Positions 34,775-47,363 of a DNA stretch of 64,000 bases are shown here, piece after piece. The DNA is from Lactuca virosa. Lineage: Eukaryota; Streptophyta; Magnoliopsida; Asterales; Asteraceae. How positions within the stretch are numbered: position 1 is the stretch's first letter; the number at the start of each line of letters is the position of its first letter. The stretch lies in assembly GCA_928212115.1 (NCBI GenBank), contig CAKMRJ010004445.1:78218722-78282721 (forward strand). The letters run 5' to 3'. The position numbers and the translations under genes are program-made. The notes beneath the pieces were generated by a model. It was not told the origin of the DNA. It did not search any database and saw only the letters and a program-made list of their open reading frames with translations.

Positions 34775-37700
34775 ATGTCTTCCAAAAACAATGCTTCTGG
34801 CTCAAACCCTATTGGCTCCTTCTCTCTCATGAACCTTTGTGGGAGAGTCATCTTTGATGGATCTAATTTTATGGATTAGATCAGAAACATCAGGATGTTC
34901 ACTCGCTATAAGGACAAATAATATGTCCTTGATAGCGAGTTGAAGGATATTGATGAGTCTACTGCTACCCCAGAGGAGATTGCTGCATTTCAAGCACATG
35001 AAAGGGATGCTACCAAAGTAGCATGTATCATGACTGCTACAATGACAGCTGATCTCCAAAAGTCCTATGAGGACTATTACCCTTTTGAGATGCACATGGA
35101 CTTGATGGAGCGATACCATCAAAGTGATCGTCAAGAGAGGTATGAAATAATCTCCTCCATGATAACCACCCAAATGAAGGACAATGAGTCCCTCACGACC
35201 CACATGCAGCAGATGCAAATATTTGTAGATCGCTTGAAGAAACTGAATGTTGACTTTCCTGAGGAGTTAGCAATAGATATCATTTTTCACTCCTTAACGT
35301 CATGTTATGATCAATTTAGAATGACATACCGCATGAATAAGGAAGAAGTTACACTTAGTAAACTTCAAGGACTCTTAAAAACTGCATAAAGTAGTCTTAA
35401 GGGTAAGTCGGGTGTTCCTACTCCTCCTACTCCTACTGCGGCCAATGTCTTGGCAATCGGGCATGGCAAAGGTAAGAAGAGGAAGAATCCTTCTAAGGGT
35501 ACCAAGGGTAAGACCCTTGAAGGCTCCTCTTCAAGCAAAACCAAGAAAGGTTTTGTTACTCCTTCGGCTAACCCTAATGAGGCTGAATGCTTCTATTGCC
35601 ATGAAAAGTCGCACTGGAAGCGAAACTGCCCAAAGTACCAGCAAGATTTGAAGGATGGGAAAGTAAAACCCAACCATACAGGTATATACACTATATTGTC
35701 TAATAACTCACCTCATTCTAAGTCTTGGGTCCTTGATAGAGGTTGTCGAATTCACATATGTTCTGATCTGCAGGGACTAAGAAGAAGTGAGGATTTGGAG
35801 CATGGAAAGATAAACCTAATCATGGCGAATAGGAAAGTTTCACCTGTCACCAAGATTGGAGTTTATTCCTTGTTACTAGATAGTGGGTTTACATTAGACT
35901 TGAATAAATGTTGTAATTCGCTAGAAATGGCAAGAAATGTTATTTCCTTTCATGCATTGTATAAACAAGGGTTCACCTTTTATTTTGATAATAAAAGTGG
36001 TGGTATTGATGCTTTCTATAATAGTGTTCTTTATTTTAAAGCATTACCTTGTGATGGTGTGTATGAAACTATATCTATTGTAGTTAACTTAGGAAATAAT
36101 GTATTGTGTATCGATTCTTCCACTAGCTTAGATAAAGCATCTTTATGGCATTGTCATCTTGGACATGTAAGCAAGAAACGCATAGGCCAACTCCAAAAGG
36201 ATGGAGTCTTGGAATCATTCGACCTAAAGTCGGATGATAGTTGTGAATCTTGTTTACTTGGAAAAATGACAAAGTCACCTTTTACCAGCACTTGCGCTAG
36301 GGGTGAAGGTTTGTTGGATATTATACACACAGATGTGTGTGGACCCTTCAGAACCGCTACTAGAGATGCTAATCGCTTCTATGTGACTTTTATTGATGCT
36401 TTTAGTAGATATGGATATGTCTACTTAATCAAACATAAGTCGGAAACCTTTGATAAATTCAAAGAGTTTAAGCAAGAAGTGGAGAATCAGTTGGGCAGGA
36501 ACATTAAGATGCTTCGATCCGATCAAGGTGGTGAGTATCTTAGTACCGAGTTCCTTGACTATCTTAAGGAATGTGGGATAGTATCACAATTAACACCTCC
36601 CAGAACACCACAGTTGAATGGTGTAGTTGAAAGGCGCAATCGAACCTTGTTGGACATGGTTCGTTCCATGATGAGTTGAGTTTCGCTACCAATCTCATTT
36701 TAGGGGTATGCCTTAGAGACTGCCGCCCATATCCTTAATCTAGTCCCTACAAAGAAGGTTGCCAAAACACCTCACGAGATGTGGACTGGAAAAGTTCCAA
36801 ATCTAGAACACATCAAGGTTTGGGGTTGTGAGGCTTTGGTGAGACGCGAGATTCACGACAAGCTCGAACCTCGAAGTAAGAGGTGTATTTTTATCGGCTA
36901 CCCACATAAATCTTTTGGTTATATCTTCTACAGACCCAATGACAATGTGGTCTTTGTAGCAAGAAGAGGAGTCTTTCGAGAGAGAGAACTCATAAGCCAA
37001 GGAGACAGTGGGAGGCAAGTTGACCTTGAAGAAATTCTAGAGTCAAGCGGTGAAGGAACCTCAAACCCTAGCCCTCAACCTTAGGAGGAAACTCCTGTTG
37101 AGCCGACTGAAGAGTCCATACCTCTGAGGCGTTCCACCAGAGTTAGGAATGCACCTGAACATTATTATGGTTTCCATATTACTACAGAAGGTGATACCCT
37201 TATCAATGATAATACACTAATAAATCTGGAAGAGCCTAACAGCTACATGGAAGCCATAGCAGGCCCTGAGTCTGCTAAATGGAAAGAGGCTATGGATAGC
37301 GAGATACAATCCATGTATGACAATCAAGTTTTGAACTTGGTTGACAATGTACCAGGTCGTAAGACAGTAGGGTGCAAATGGATCTTCAAGAAGAAGACCG
37401 ACATGGATGGTAATGTACTCACTTATATGGCACGACCGGTTGCAAAGGGTTATTCTCAAACTCCGAGAGTTGATTATGATGAGACCTTTGCACCAGTTGC
37501 CAAGATTAAGTCTATTACGGTTCTGTTAGCCATTGTTGCATTTCATGACTATGAAATATGGCAAATGGATGTCAAAACCGCTTTCCTTAATGAAAAGTTG
37601 GCTGAGGATGTTTACATGGTTCAGCCAGAGGGTTTTGTAAGTACAAAATACGCTAATAGGGTGTGTAAGCTTGAAAAATCCATATATCGATTGAAACAAG

Positions 37701-38809
37701 CACCTCGCAGATGGAATCTTTGCTTCGATGAGAAAGTCAAAGAGTTTGGCTTTTCCATATGTGAAGATGAATCTTGTATATATGTCAAAGCTAGTGGGAG
37801 TATAGTTAGCTTTTTGGTACTGTATGTGGATGACATACTGCTCATAGGAAATGACATCCCAACCTTGCAGGAAGTGAAATTCTAGCTTGGGAAGTGTTTC
37901 GCTATGAAAGACCTAAGAGAAGCTGCCTATATCCTCGGGATAAAGATTTTGAGAAATAGGAGTAAAAGACTAATTGGACTTAGTCAGAGTACCTACTTGG
38001 ACAAAGTGTTGAAGAGGTTTAGTATGGAAAATTCCAAGAAAGGAGATTTACCTATTCAGTGTAAGGCCAGATTGAGTAAAACTCAGAGCCCGAGTACAGA
38101 TGAAGAGATAGCTGAGATGAGTCGAGTCCCATATGCTTCCACTGTAGGCTCGATCATGTATGCTATGACTTGTACTCGTCCTGATGTTGCTTTTGCTTTA
38201 AGCATGGTTAGCAGATATCAGAGTAATCCTGGCAAGGCTCACTGGACTGCCGTAAAAAATATTCTCAAGTACCTGTGAAGGACTAAGGACTGGGTCCTTA
38301 CCCTTGGTGGGAGTGATGAATTGAAAGTAGCAGGGTATAGTGATGCTTTCTTTCAGACTAATAGGGATAATTTCCGCTCTCAGTCGGGCTGGGTTTTTAC
38401 CCTAAATGGAGGGGCAATTACTTGGAAAAGTTCCAAGCAAGATACAGTGGCTGATTCCACATGTGAATCGGAGAATATAGCAGCAAGTGAAGCAGCAAAG
38501 GAGGCTATATGGCTAAGGAACTTCATTGGAGACCTTGGAGTTGTACCAGCTATTAAGGAGCCCATGGAAATTTTCTGTGATAGTGAAAGTGCAGTTGCCT
38601 TAGCAAAGGAACCAAGAGATCACGGGAGATCCAGGCACATCGACAGAAAATATCATTTCATCAGACATCAAATAGAAGAAGGAATTCTCGTGGCAAAGAG
38701 GGTATCATCAGATGTGAACCCGACAGATCCCCTCACGAAGGGACTCAGTAGGGTTAAGCATCTTTAGCATGCTAGGAGCATAGGGCTAAGAGATGATATT
38801 AGTTTTTAG
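34775..38809 (+). pseudogene. Copia gag-pol polyprotein of element H, nine premature stops
   Basis: One continuous frame of about 1344 codons from ATG 34775 to TAG 38807, with no frameshift. Gag ends with a CX2CX4HX4C knuckle (35588-35629). The protease active site reads LDRGC (35732-35746) instead of the usual D-T/S-G, so it is catalytically dead. Integrase has the H-H-C-C finger (LWHCHLGH, then CESC) and a DD35E triad: HTD at 36332, SDQGGEY, and NGVVERRNR. RT spans about 37240-37900 with YVDD at 37823-37834. RNase H lies at 38321-38767 (GYSDA, CESE, FCDSE). In-frame stops are at 34877, 34919, 35387, 36677, 36701, 37082, 37883, 38276 and 38765. The domain order and sequence resemble the Tnt1/Tork group, a moderate inference. 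It is the likely ancestor type of enzymes that moved A, B and J. Confidence 0.93.
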
Positions 38810-39652
38810 AAGTTAGATAATTTTGAAATATGTAAAATGTAATTGACATTTGATGATAAAGAAAAGTTGTTATTTATGAGTAAAGTGTTGCTATCTCTTT
38901 TCAATCATTTACTAGTATTTCTTTTTGCATGTTTTGACTTCCAGAATAATTATGTTATGGTATACATCATATTATTCAAATTCTCCGCAGTCAATCATAT
39001 GTTGGAAGTACATATGAATCAGGACTGTCATGGGTTGGTTTGTAGAGGTCCAAGATGTTGGACAAAGGGGGCTACAACACTCATGAGTGCTCATAAGTTC
39101 TGAGTATTGGATTCAACCCACGCTCACTGGTATCACTTCATGGAATTTATCTCGAGTGATCAGGAGACGGTAATATCATATAAGTCTTTAAACCTGGACA
39201 TATCATTTGTTACCTATGATTTGGTTATGCATTGATTGTATGAAAACGCATTGGTAACTCGATGTTATAAAACGTACCTTTGTGTGTAATTCAACGAGTA
39301 GTAGAGCAAACATATGAGTCGAAGTTTTATCTGTTCCTTCTTGGATTAGAAGCGATATCTGGGCCCCTCGATGATTTTGTTTTGACCCATGTACCGAGCC
39401 CGGTCAGAACTAAATTTATGTGTTCAATTAAGTTCTATGTCAAACAAATCGGAAATCGGGAAACAACTGCTAGACAATAGAAAGACATTGTTCCAAGTGT
39501 TTGTCCGGCTGATATCTAGAACAGAGGATTATATGATCACTTATCTAAAATGTCACACCATCATCTTCTCAGTTCCGAGAGACCTTGAAAGAGCTACGAT
39601 TGTTGATCGGTTCGTGAAGTCATACTTGCAACTATAGTTATTAGACTTATCC
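38810..39652 (+). other. 3' non-coding tail of element H
   Basis: Non-coding region between pol and the polypurine tract, conserved with elements A (24180-24972) and B (6700-7464), for example TTTGCATGTTTTGACTTCC, ATATGTTGGAAGTA, GACTGTCATG. Short frames at 38843-39103 and 39280-39480 are not conserved as proteins. Confidence 0.65.
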
Positions 39653-39663
39653 AAGTGGGAGAC
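39653..39663 (+). promoter_or_regulatory. Polypurine tract of element H
   Basis: AAGTGGGAGAC against the 3' LTR. Confidence 0.85.
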
Positions 39664-40449
39664 TGTTGGATATAGTGTCTAAGTCCATAACTATATTTGG
39701 TATGTACTTGACCCGACCTGACATGATCCATTTGGATTGCATGGCATCATGCACTTGGATAGACTAAATGAGAGAAATAAGACACTTATGGTTTATTAAT
39801 ATATTATAAGTTCTAATATATTAATAATAAGAATTATAATATTTAGTTAGTATTGATCAATAATTAATTTAGAATTAATTATGTGATCAAAAGAAGACTA
39901 ATTAAATATATGGGTTGATTGTGTCAATCATCCATAACTTATATAGTGGGCCAAGGCTCCATGGATTATCAAGTTGGGTTAAACCCATAAGTCGCTCCAT
40001 GGATGCTCCATGGGGGTTACATAACCCATGGGTTATGGAAATGAAAGGTCATGATGATTAGGGTTTACATGGTGTAACCCTAATTGTAACATACTATATA
40101 AAGAAGCTATTCTTCACCATTTTCGGCCACTAGAGTGAACAAAAGAGGGCTAGCCAAAAATCCTAAGTGGTCTTATTCTCTTAAGTGTTTATTCCAAGTG
40201 TACTTGGTGTTGTGTGAAGCATTTGAGGCATCACACTTGAGGTGCTAGGCTCACAAGGTTTCAAAGGAATCTAAGCTACAAAAAGGTATGTAATTCTTAC
40301 TAACTATTAGAATAAAAGATCCCCATGTATGCTAGATAGGATTATGAACCTTGAAAAATCATTTTGCATGTATCTTAGTCAAACATAGATCCAAGGTTTC
40401 TAGGGTTGCATGTACACCATAGGAGTGTTAGAATGCTCATAACCCACCA
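39664..40449 (+). repeat. 3' LTR of element H (786 bp)
   Basis: Same family as the 5' LTR with about 4% differences by eye. The terminal CAACA is changed to CACCA. Followed by TAAAG and the resumed G sequence. Confidence 0.9.
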
Positions 40450-41211
40450 TAAAGTTGGAAACTTTATGACCTAGGACATCTTTACAGACTTAGATCTGGC
40501 TTTTAGACAAAAAAAAAGAGTATTACTCACTTAATTGAGAAAGTGCTCAAACTAGTGGTACGCTGGGCGTAACTCAGTGCACGCCGTGCGTAGTCCCATG
40601 ATCCAGTACGCCACGCGTACCAAGATGGTACGCCGAGCGTACGCATTGCAGATGGGCCGAATATATTTTGGGCCTTTAGGCTAATTGGGCTTCATTTGAT
40701 TATTGGGCCTAGTGTATTCTGGGAATTATGAGTCATATCAATTGTAGTGGGCCATGGAATTATTGTTGGGGCTTTATTGGGCCAAGAAGCTCATTAAGGA
40801 TCTTTGGACTTGGACTTTGGGCCCATTAGCAAAGGATGGATAATTGGGCTTTATGAAAGTGTTGGGAAGTTGGGTTCCCTTGGTTAGTCAATGTTCTAAC
40901 AATTATTAATATTATCATTCAGCTTGGGAGGTTTCAGACTGTTAAGAGAGAAGCTTTTGTATTCAGCAACAGAGGTGAGTCTCTTCACCATACCAATGGG
41001 TCTAAGGCACCAAGGCTGGCCCATTTAATTAGTTGTTGTGATTATTATAGATTCACTAATGACTTGTGTTGTGTGCAAGTATATTGTATTTCGTGATATG
41101 CTAGTTGTCTTTGTGTTACTTGTATGGAAGACCATGGGGGAGACCATGACACCTGGATGTAAGACCATGTGGAGAGCCCATGGATTTCCTACTAAAGACC
41201 ATAGGGGAGCC

Positions 41212-42817
41212 TATAACACTCAAATTTTCAAAACAAAATTTTCATTTTTGCACATAAAAATCACATGTTATAATTCCCCAAAATCTCAAGTATTTATTAA
41301 TACAATTTTTTTTTTCAAAAGTTGTTTATCACAAAAACTAGGATCCTCCAAATATATCTCCAAAGCGAGTGTGTGTACAATCACATCGGTGCCTTCCCGC
41401 GATCGTCAGAACTACCTAAAACACATATCACATAACACGGTAAGCACAAAGCTTAGTGAGTTCGCCAAAATACCATACATATCTCATTTGCCACTCGAGG
41501 CTATAACACTGTAAGACCGTCCGGTCTATGTGTATCAGTGGGACCCTCCAGTCCCAACTCAATAAACTCTTCAAACAATATTCAACATATATCACAAAGA
41601 TATAATGCATAATAGTACAATATACAGATAACACATAAGACAACTAAATTACACGAAGATACCACACTTGGTAAGTATAGTGAGTCCACCTTGCAAGAAG
41701 TCAGCAAAACTCATACTCAATCACCAATCTAGCCTCCGCCTAACATACACAACAATTATCCCTAATTAATCATGACTCACAAGAGGCTACACTATCTCAG
41801 AGAAGGGCAAAAGGCCATTTTACCCCTCAATGGCCCTAAATTTCCATAATTAACCCAAACCCTAAAGTCAACAAAAGTTAACGGCAGTTAGTACGCCGTG
41901 CGTACCAGCTCCCTACGTTGGGCGTACTCGGTTTCCAGGCCGGTATCGGGGATGTGCGTCCCCTACGCTGCACGTACTGGGATTACGCCCAGCATACGCT
42001 CCAGTTTCACTCCTCTCATTTGTATGGTCTTAGCCTGTTGAGACCTTGGCTCCAATCTCAGATCTAGACCCCCTAATAGCTCTTAACCTATAAAGTCATG
42101 GACTTTAAGCCTTTGCATGTATGGAAAGGTCCCAAACACACAAAACACTCATCCTCTTATGGCAAAAAGAACATATCTCATGCATGGCTTGATCCCAACG
42201 TCCAAGATAGGATTTTTATGACTCTACACCACTGAATATACTCATAGGGGTGGATCATGGTCTCTGGAGTACAATATCACATAAAGTCTCCAACTTTTGG
42301 GACAAAACCCTAGAATACTCTACTAAGATGCAAAAACCAAAAGAATGAGAAAGATCCGATATTTATACCTCAAAATGAAGCTCCACACTAAGATAAGTCC
42401 AGATCCAAGGCATGAGATCCCACTCCTTCTTCTTCAAGACTCCTTCTTCATTCCAAAGAAACTCAAGGATGCCCCCAAGGCTCTCTAGTGCACTCACAAG
42501 CTTGAAGAATGGAAAACTAGGGTTTAGGAGAGTTGGTATCTAGGAATGGTGGCCATGAATGAGGCCATCATGTCCTTTAAATAGGGGACTCATCAAAATT
42601 TAGGGTTTCATTTTGGGCCTAGTACGCCCAGCGTACCCACTGGTACGCCCAACGTACTAGGTGACCTCCACGTCACAAGTACGCATACGAGTACACTGAG
42701 CGTACACTCTTGTACGCCCCGCGTACCCGTTTACCATCTTTCCTTAATAAGGACAAAAATGGACGATAACTCAAAAGATCAGTGTTCACAAGATATACCT
42801 GGACCTGGGATGTTACA
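41212..42817 (-). repeat. 3' LTR (element orientation) of E, 1606 bp
   Basis: Begins TATAACACTC (TG mutated to TA) and ends GGATGTTACA. On the minus strand there is a TATA-like CTATTTAAAGG near 42577-42587. GTACGC..GCGTAC clusters lie at 41885-42000 and 42620-42730. Confidence 0.88.
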
Positions 42818-42832
42818 ATTCTCCCCCATTAG
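42818..42832 (-). promoter_or_regulatory. Polypurine tract of element E
   Basis: Minus-strand CTAATGGGGGAGAAT adjacent to the LTR start. Confidence 0.85.
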
Positions 42833-42867
42833 AATCAGACTTCGCCCTCGAAGTTATGCCCTACGAA

Positions 42868-43209
42868 TAACTATGGATGCTGCTTCCGCATCTCGGACTC
42901 CGGATCCCAAGTTAACTCGGACCCTCTCCGATGTTGCCACTGGACCTGAACCAAGGGTACTTCCTTCTTCCTCAGAACCTTGACCTTTCGCTGCAAAATC
43001 GCGACCGACCTCTCAATGTAATTCAGGCTCACATCCACCTGAATGTCCTCTAGTGGTACCACTGCCCTCTCATCGGCGATGCACTTCCTCAACTGGGACA
43101 CGTGGAAGGTGTTATGTATCTGACTCAGCTCTGCAGGTAGCTCCAATCGGTAAGCTAACCTACCCACTCTGGCGGTCACTCTAAAAGGACTGATGTATCG
43201 GGGCCCCAC
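42868..43209 (-). pseudogene. Integrase C-terminus and chromodomain-like tail (element E)
   Basis: Minus-strand frame reading MGPRYISPFRVTARVGRLAY, then LPAELSQIHNTFHVSQLRK (the GPY/F-like and linker region of Gypsy integrases). It ends with KVKVLRKKEVPLVQVQWQHR then SELTWDPESEMRKQHP. The V-W-x(n)-TW-E/D pattern is that of retroelement chromodomains, which direct integration to chromatin marks in chromoviruses. It lies in a different frame from the upstream integrase because of frameshifts near 43200, so it is a pseudogene piece. Confidence 0.8.
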
Positions 43210-44149
43210 TTGCCCAGTTTCCGGAATCGGATCACCCCTTTCCAGGGGGATACCTTTAAGAGTACAAAATCCCCAACCTGGAACTCTAGATCGGATCGCT
43301 GCCTGTCTGCATAACTCTTCTGGCGACTCTGGGCCGTCAGTAATCTCTGTCTGACCTGCTGAATCTTCTCAATCATTTTCAACACTTTCTCAGTGCCACC
43401 CATCACTCGTTGTTCCACCTCTCCCCAACAAATGGGAGTCCAACACTTCCTCCCATAAAGAATCTCAAAGGGAGGCATACGAATACTCGAGTGATGGCTG
43501 TTGTTGTAAGAAAGCTCAGCCAAAGCAGATAAGTGTCCCAACTTCCTCCGAAGTCCATCACACATGCTCGCAGCATGTCCTCGAGCATCTGAATTGTCCG
43601 CTCGCTCTGCCCATCTGTCTGCGGGTGGTATGCGGTGCTGAAGTGCAACCGTGTACCAAACTCCTCATGAAATTTCTTCCAAAACATAGAAGTGAAGCGC
43701 ACGTCTCGATCCGACACTATCGAGGTCGGCACTCAATGCCGAGCTACCACCTCTCTAACATAGATTTTGGCCAATCTCTCTGCAGAAGAGCTCTCACTAA
43801 TGGCAAGGAAATGAGCACTCGTCGTCAGTCGATCCACAATCACCCAAATCACGTCAACTCCACGCGTAGTCCTCGGTAACTTGGTGATAAATTCCATCGA
43901 GATCTGTTCCCACTTCCACTGGGGAATCTCCAAGGGTTGCAATAGACCATGTGGGCGCTGGTATTCTGCCTTGACCTGGCGGTAGGTCAAGCACCTCTTG
44001 ACTACCCAAGCAACATCCCTCTTCATACCGAGCCACCAGTAATCCCTCTTCAGGTCCAAATATATCTTAGTGGCCCCGAGATGGATCGAGAATCTCGATC
44101 TGTGCGCCTCCTCCATCAATATACGCCGAGCTCCGCCCGAATAGGGCAC
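43176..44149 (-). pseudogene. Gypsy integrase (element E)
   Basis: Two frames in order: 44149-43403 (interrupted by TGA at about 43733) and then 43565-43176. The zinc finger shows H..H and CLTYRQVKAEYQRP, where the second cysteine of the expected CxxC is Tyr. The first catalytic acid appears in ISMEFITKLP as Glu rather than Asp. The others are visible as VSDRDVRFTS and the Glu in TDGQSERTIQ. HFSTAYHPQTDGQ is a strong Gypsy integrase signature. Frameshifts, a stop and two altered key residues indicate a dead enzyme. Confidence 0.88.
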
Positions 44150-44161
44150 CCAAATCCACCC

Positions 44162-44993
44162 TCAGAAAGTCATAAGCCCTCGGCTATCCATCAAAAACTC
44201 GGATAACTGCCCAACTACCCGCTCCCTCTTGTGGTTCTCCGGTCTCACGGCCTCCGCCTGGGCTTCTCGAATGGTCTCTAAGACCGTAGTGATCACGGTC
44301 ATCCTCATACATATATCTCGGATCGGGGCACCCCCTGCCCTGCGGCTCAGTGTGTCGGCTACCACGTTAGCCTTGTCGGGATGATACAGTATCTCACAAT
44401 CATAGTCCTTCACCACATCCAACCATCTCCGCTGACGCATGTTCAGATTGGGTTGATCCATGAGTTACTTCAGGCTCTTGTGGTCCGTGTATAAAGTACA
44501 CCGAGCCCCGTACAATAGTGGCACCAAATCTTGAGGGCGAACACCACTGCCCCAGCTCTAGGTCATGGGTGGGATACCTCGTCTCATGAGGCTTCAACTG
44601 CCTCGATGCGTATGCTATCACGTACCCTCTCTGCATTAGCACCGCACCCAGCTCGGATATAGATGCATCACAGTAGACTACTAAGTCCTCCATCCCCTCA
44701 GGGAGAGCTAACTTTGGGGCTTCGCACAACTTCTGGTGAAGAGTCTCAAATGAGGTCTACTGCTCGGGACCCCCAGAAAAAGTAACACCATTCCGGGTCA
44801 ACTTGGTGAGGGGAACTGCAATCTTAGAGAAATCTATGACAAATATCCGGTAGTAACCGACCAAACCCAGAAAACTCCGGATCTCGGTAGGGGACCTCTG
44901 CACCTCTCATCTCATAACTGCCTCAATCTTGGCCGGATCAACCAAAATCCTATTCTGGTTAACGATGTGTCCCAGGAACTGGACCTCTCGTAA
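44162..44993 (-). pseudogene. RT thumb and RNase H (element E)
   Basis: Downstream of RT on the minus strand. The RNase H acids are visible as VVYCDASISELGAVLMQ (44694 region), THDLELG, and ADTLSRRAGG near the end. The frame shifts between 44729-44400 and 44461-44162, and stops separate the thumb from RT (e.g. near 44753 and 44910). The usual role is degrading the RNA strand during cDNA synthesis; this copy is broken. Confidence 0.83.
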
Positions 44994-45512
44994 CTAGAAA
45001 TCACACTTGGAGAATTTGGCATAAAGCCTCTCCGATCTCAATATCCCAAGAATCTCTCTCAAATGCTCCTCATGCTGCTCTCTGGACCTCGAATACACCA
45101 GGATATCGTCGATGAACACGATCACCGACCGATCCAACATGGGCCTACACACCCGGTTCATGAGATCCATGAACGTTGCCGGTGCGTTGGTGAGTCCAAA
45201 TGGCATCACCACAAACTCGTAATGCCCATAACGAGTCCTAAAGGCCGTCTTCTGGATATCCTCCTCCCGGACTCTCATCTGGTGATATCTAGACCTCAAA
45301 TCGATCTTGGAAAACCAAGATGCTCCTTGCAACTGGTAGAATAGATCATCAATTCTCGGAAGTGGATAACAGTTCTTGACCGTCAGCTTATTCAACTCCC
45401 GGTAATCAATGCACATCCGGAGTGACCCATCCTTCTTTTTGACAAAAAGGATCGGCGCTCCCCACGGAAAACTGCTCGGCCTGATAAAGCCCTTCCCCAA
45501 TAGCTCTTGGAG
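44994..45512 (-). pseudogene. Gypsy reverse transcriptase core (element E)
   Basis: 168-codon open block on the minus strand with RT motifs in order: VKKKDGSLRMCIDYRELNKL, PLPRIDDLFYQL, ASWFSKIDLRSRYHQMRV, TAFRTRYGHYEFVVMPFGLT NAPATF, and the catalytic box VIVFIDDILVYSRS (FIDD, a common Gypsy variant of YVDD). The block is unbroken inside, but a stop separates it from the protease upstream (about 45507) and another follows at the FSKCDF end (about 44994). As sequence evidence for Ty3/Gypsy it is decisive. Confidence 0.93.
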
Positions 45513-46181
45513 CTATGAGGATAATTTCTGCATCTCTGAAGGCGCAAGGCGATAAGGCGTCTTGGCGATCGGTGCCGCTCCTGGAACCAACTCAATCCGA
45601 AACTCCACTTGCCTCTCGGGAGGCACTCTAGGCAACTCTTCAAGGAAAACATCCGGGAACTCACATACTATCGGAACCTCGGCAATAGAACTCGGCCTCT
45701 CTAACATAGCCCGTGAATCCGTCACATACGCCAGAAACCCCATACAGCCCTGATGTAAACTCTGCCTTGCCCTGGCGGCAGAGCAGAAGGCTGACCCAGA
45801 TCTGGTACCTTCGCCATATACTATAAGCACTCCCACACTGGGGTCACGTATAGTCACTAACTTACGCTCGCAATCGATCACCACTCCAAAGAGGCTCAAC
45901 CAATCCATACCTACAATGACACAAACATCCCCCATCGCAATCGGTACCAGGTCAATCGGGAATTCGACCCCAAAAATCTCCAACACACATCCTCTAAATA
46001 CATCAGTAGCAAAGACCGAATGCTCATCTACTATAGAAACCCTCAGAGGTTGACTCAACGCCTCACGTCGGATGCCGATGTGGTGACTCAAAGCTAAGGA
46101 CACGAAAGATCGACTCGTACCTGAGTCAAATAACACTAAAGCAGGTACAGAACTCACAAGAAATGTGCCGATATACAGCAC
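45513..46181 (-). pseudogene. Aspartic protease and PR-RT linker (element E)
   Basis: 222-codon minus-strand block with LVLFDSGTSRSFVS, the D-S-G active site of retroelement aspartic proteases. IVGMDWLSLFGVVIDCERK then follows, as in Gypsy proteases (the MDWL signature). The C-terminal half (PDVFLEELPRVPPERQVEFR...) leads into RT in the same frame, separated only by a stop. The active site is intact, but upstream gag is frameshifted. Confidence 0.9.
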
Positions 46182-46199
46182 AAAATAAACATAAACAGA

Positions 46200-47363
46200 G
46201 GCTCAGAATACATAAATAAATGATAGAAATACATACTAGCCACAACAACAGGTGTTGCGCGGACCTCCTCCGCTGTCAGCTGGAAAGCTCTCCCACGATC
46301 CTTCCGAGCCTCGGTCTTCACCGGCCGAACGTCAGTAGCACGCAAAGCAGTAGGAGCGGAACTCTGGGCTGGTCTCTGCACAAGCCGAGGGAATTCAGCC
46401 TTCCGATGGTCGGTCTGATTGCAGTGGAAACAGACTACAAATCCCTTGTGGCAATCCTTCTCCATATGCCCCTCCTTGCCACATTTATAGCAAATCCCTG
46501 CCCTGCATGATCCCTTGTGACTCTTGCCGCACTTGCCACAAGTGCGACCCTTCTGGCTTCCTGATCTCGAATCAGCGGGCTTAGCCCGCTTGGCTGTCGG
46601 TTGCGACTGCACCAGCCACCGGTCTCCCCCTGAGACTCCACATCCTCCCTCACCTGAATCTCCAGCTCAATCTCCCTCCTCCTAGCATTTGAATGAAGCT
46701 CAACAAATGTCCGGTAAGATGAGTTTGCCATGAACTCCCGAATATCCCTCCTAAGAATGCTCAAGTATCGCCTCATATGTGCCTGCTCCGTCGACACATG
46801 CTCGGGGCAGAACAACGCCCTCTCATGAAACATCCGCGTAATCACAGTCACTGTCTCTGTCTTCTGTCTGAGGGACAGAAACTCCTGGGCCAACTGTTCC
46901 CTCTCCACCAGGGGAACATACTCATCTCGGAACATCCCAATAAACCTCTCCCATGTCTCCGCGGCGTGCTCTGCTAGTGTAAAACTGGCTGTCAAAAATT
47001 TCCACCAGTCCTTCGCCCCCAAGCGAAGCTAGTTCAGCGCGAACCGCACCCTCAAATGCTCTGGGTATGAACAAGTATAGAAACACCCCTCGATTTCGAA
47101 GATCCATCTCATCGCAACAATTGGATCCTGAGTGCGGTCAAACTCTCGGGGCTTCGTGTTGCTAAACTCCCGGTACAACAACAAATCACCTCAAAAACTG
47201 CATCATATCGCTCATCAAATGTCTCGATCAAAGTGGTCTTGATAGACCTAAACATCTCTAAAATAGCCTCACATATGGCTGCGACTACCTCCTCGTGAAT
47301 CATCCTGCGAATCTCATCATCGCCAACTCCACTGCTCTCGGGGTTGTGGTGCGTGCCCACCAT
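46200..47363 (-). pseudogene. Gypsy gag with zinc knuckles (element E)
   Basis: Starts at ATG 47363 (VGTHHNPESSGVG...), matching the gag fragment of element D. Frames then change at about 47110 and 47020. The capsid core is 47022-46600: WERFIGMFRDEYVPLVEREQ, AQEFLSLRQ...TVTVITRMF, then REFMANSSYRTFVELHSNAR. The nucleocapsid part (46545-46385) has CGKCGKSHKGSC, CYKCGKEGHMEKDC and CFHCNQTDHRKAEF; the last lacks its final Cys. Gag would package element RNA. Two or more frameshifts separate its pieces, so no full protein is possible. Confidence 0.85.

Larger units (their letters stand above)
32475..40449 (+). mobile_element. Copia element H, full structure with inactivated pol
   Basis: LTRs 32475-33259 (785 bp) and 39664-40449 (786 bp) begin TGTTGGATATAGTGTC and end AACCCAACA/AACCCACCA. 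A primer-binding site, leader, gag-pol frame and polypurine tract are all in canonical order (gag, protease, integrase, RT, RNase H), which defines Ty1/Copia. Flanks read TAAAC and TAAAG, a target duplication with one later substitution. LTRs differ at roughly 30 sites by eye (about 4%), older than A and J. It is the only element here with a nearly complete pol. Confidence 0.93.

Noticed and set aside
36803..37018. Antisense ORFs within the pol of H (36803-37018, 37217-37459, 37621-37857, 38380-38565)
   Set aside because: Shadows of the real gag-pol frame.
41038..41514. 158-codon plus-strand ORF
   Set aside because: It crosses the junction between LTR G and the LTR of element E at 41212, so it is a chance fusion.
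45063..45344. Plus-strand ORFs within element E (43625-43879, 43949-44206, 45063-45344, 46220-46510, 46777-46977)
   Set aside because: Opposite-strand shadows of the minus-strand gag-pol pieces.
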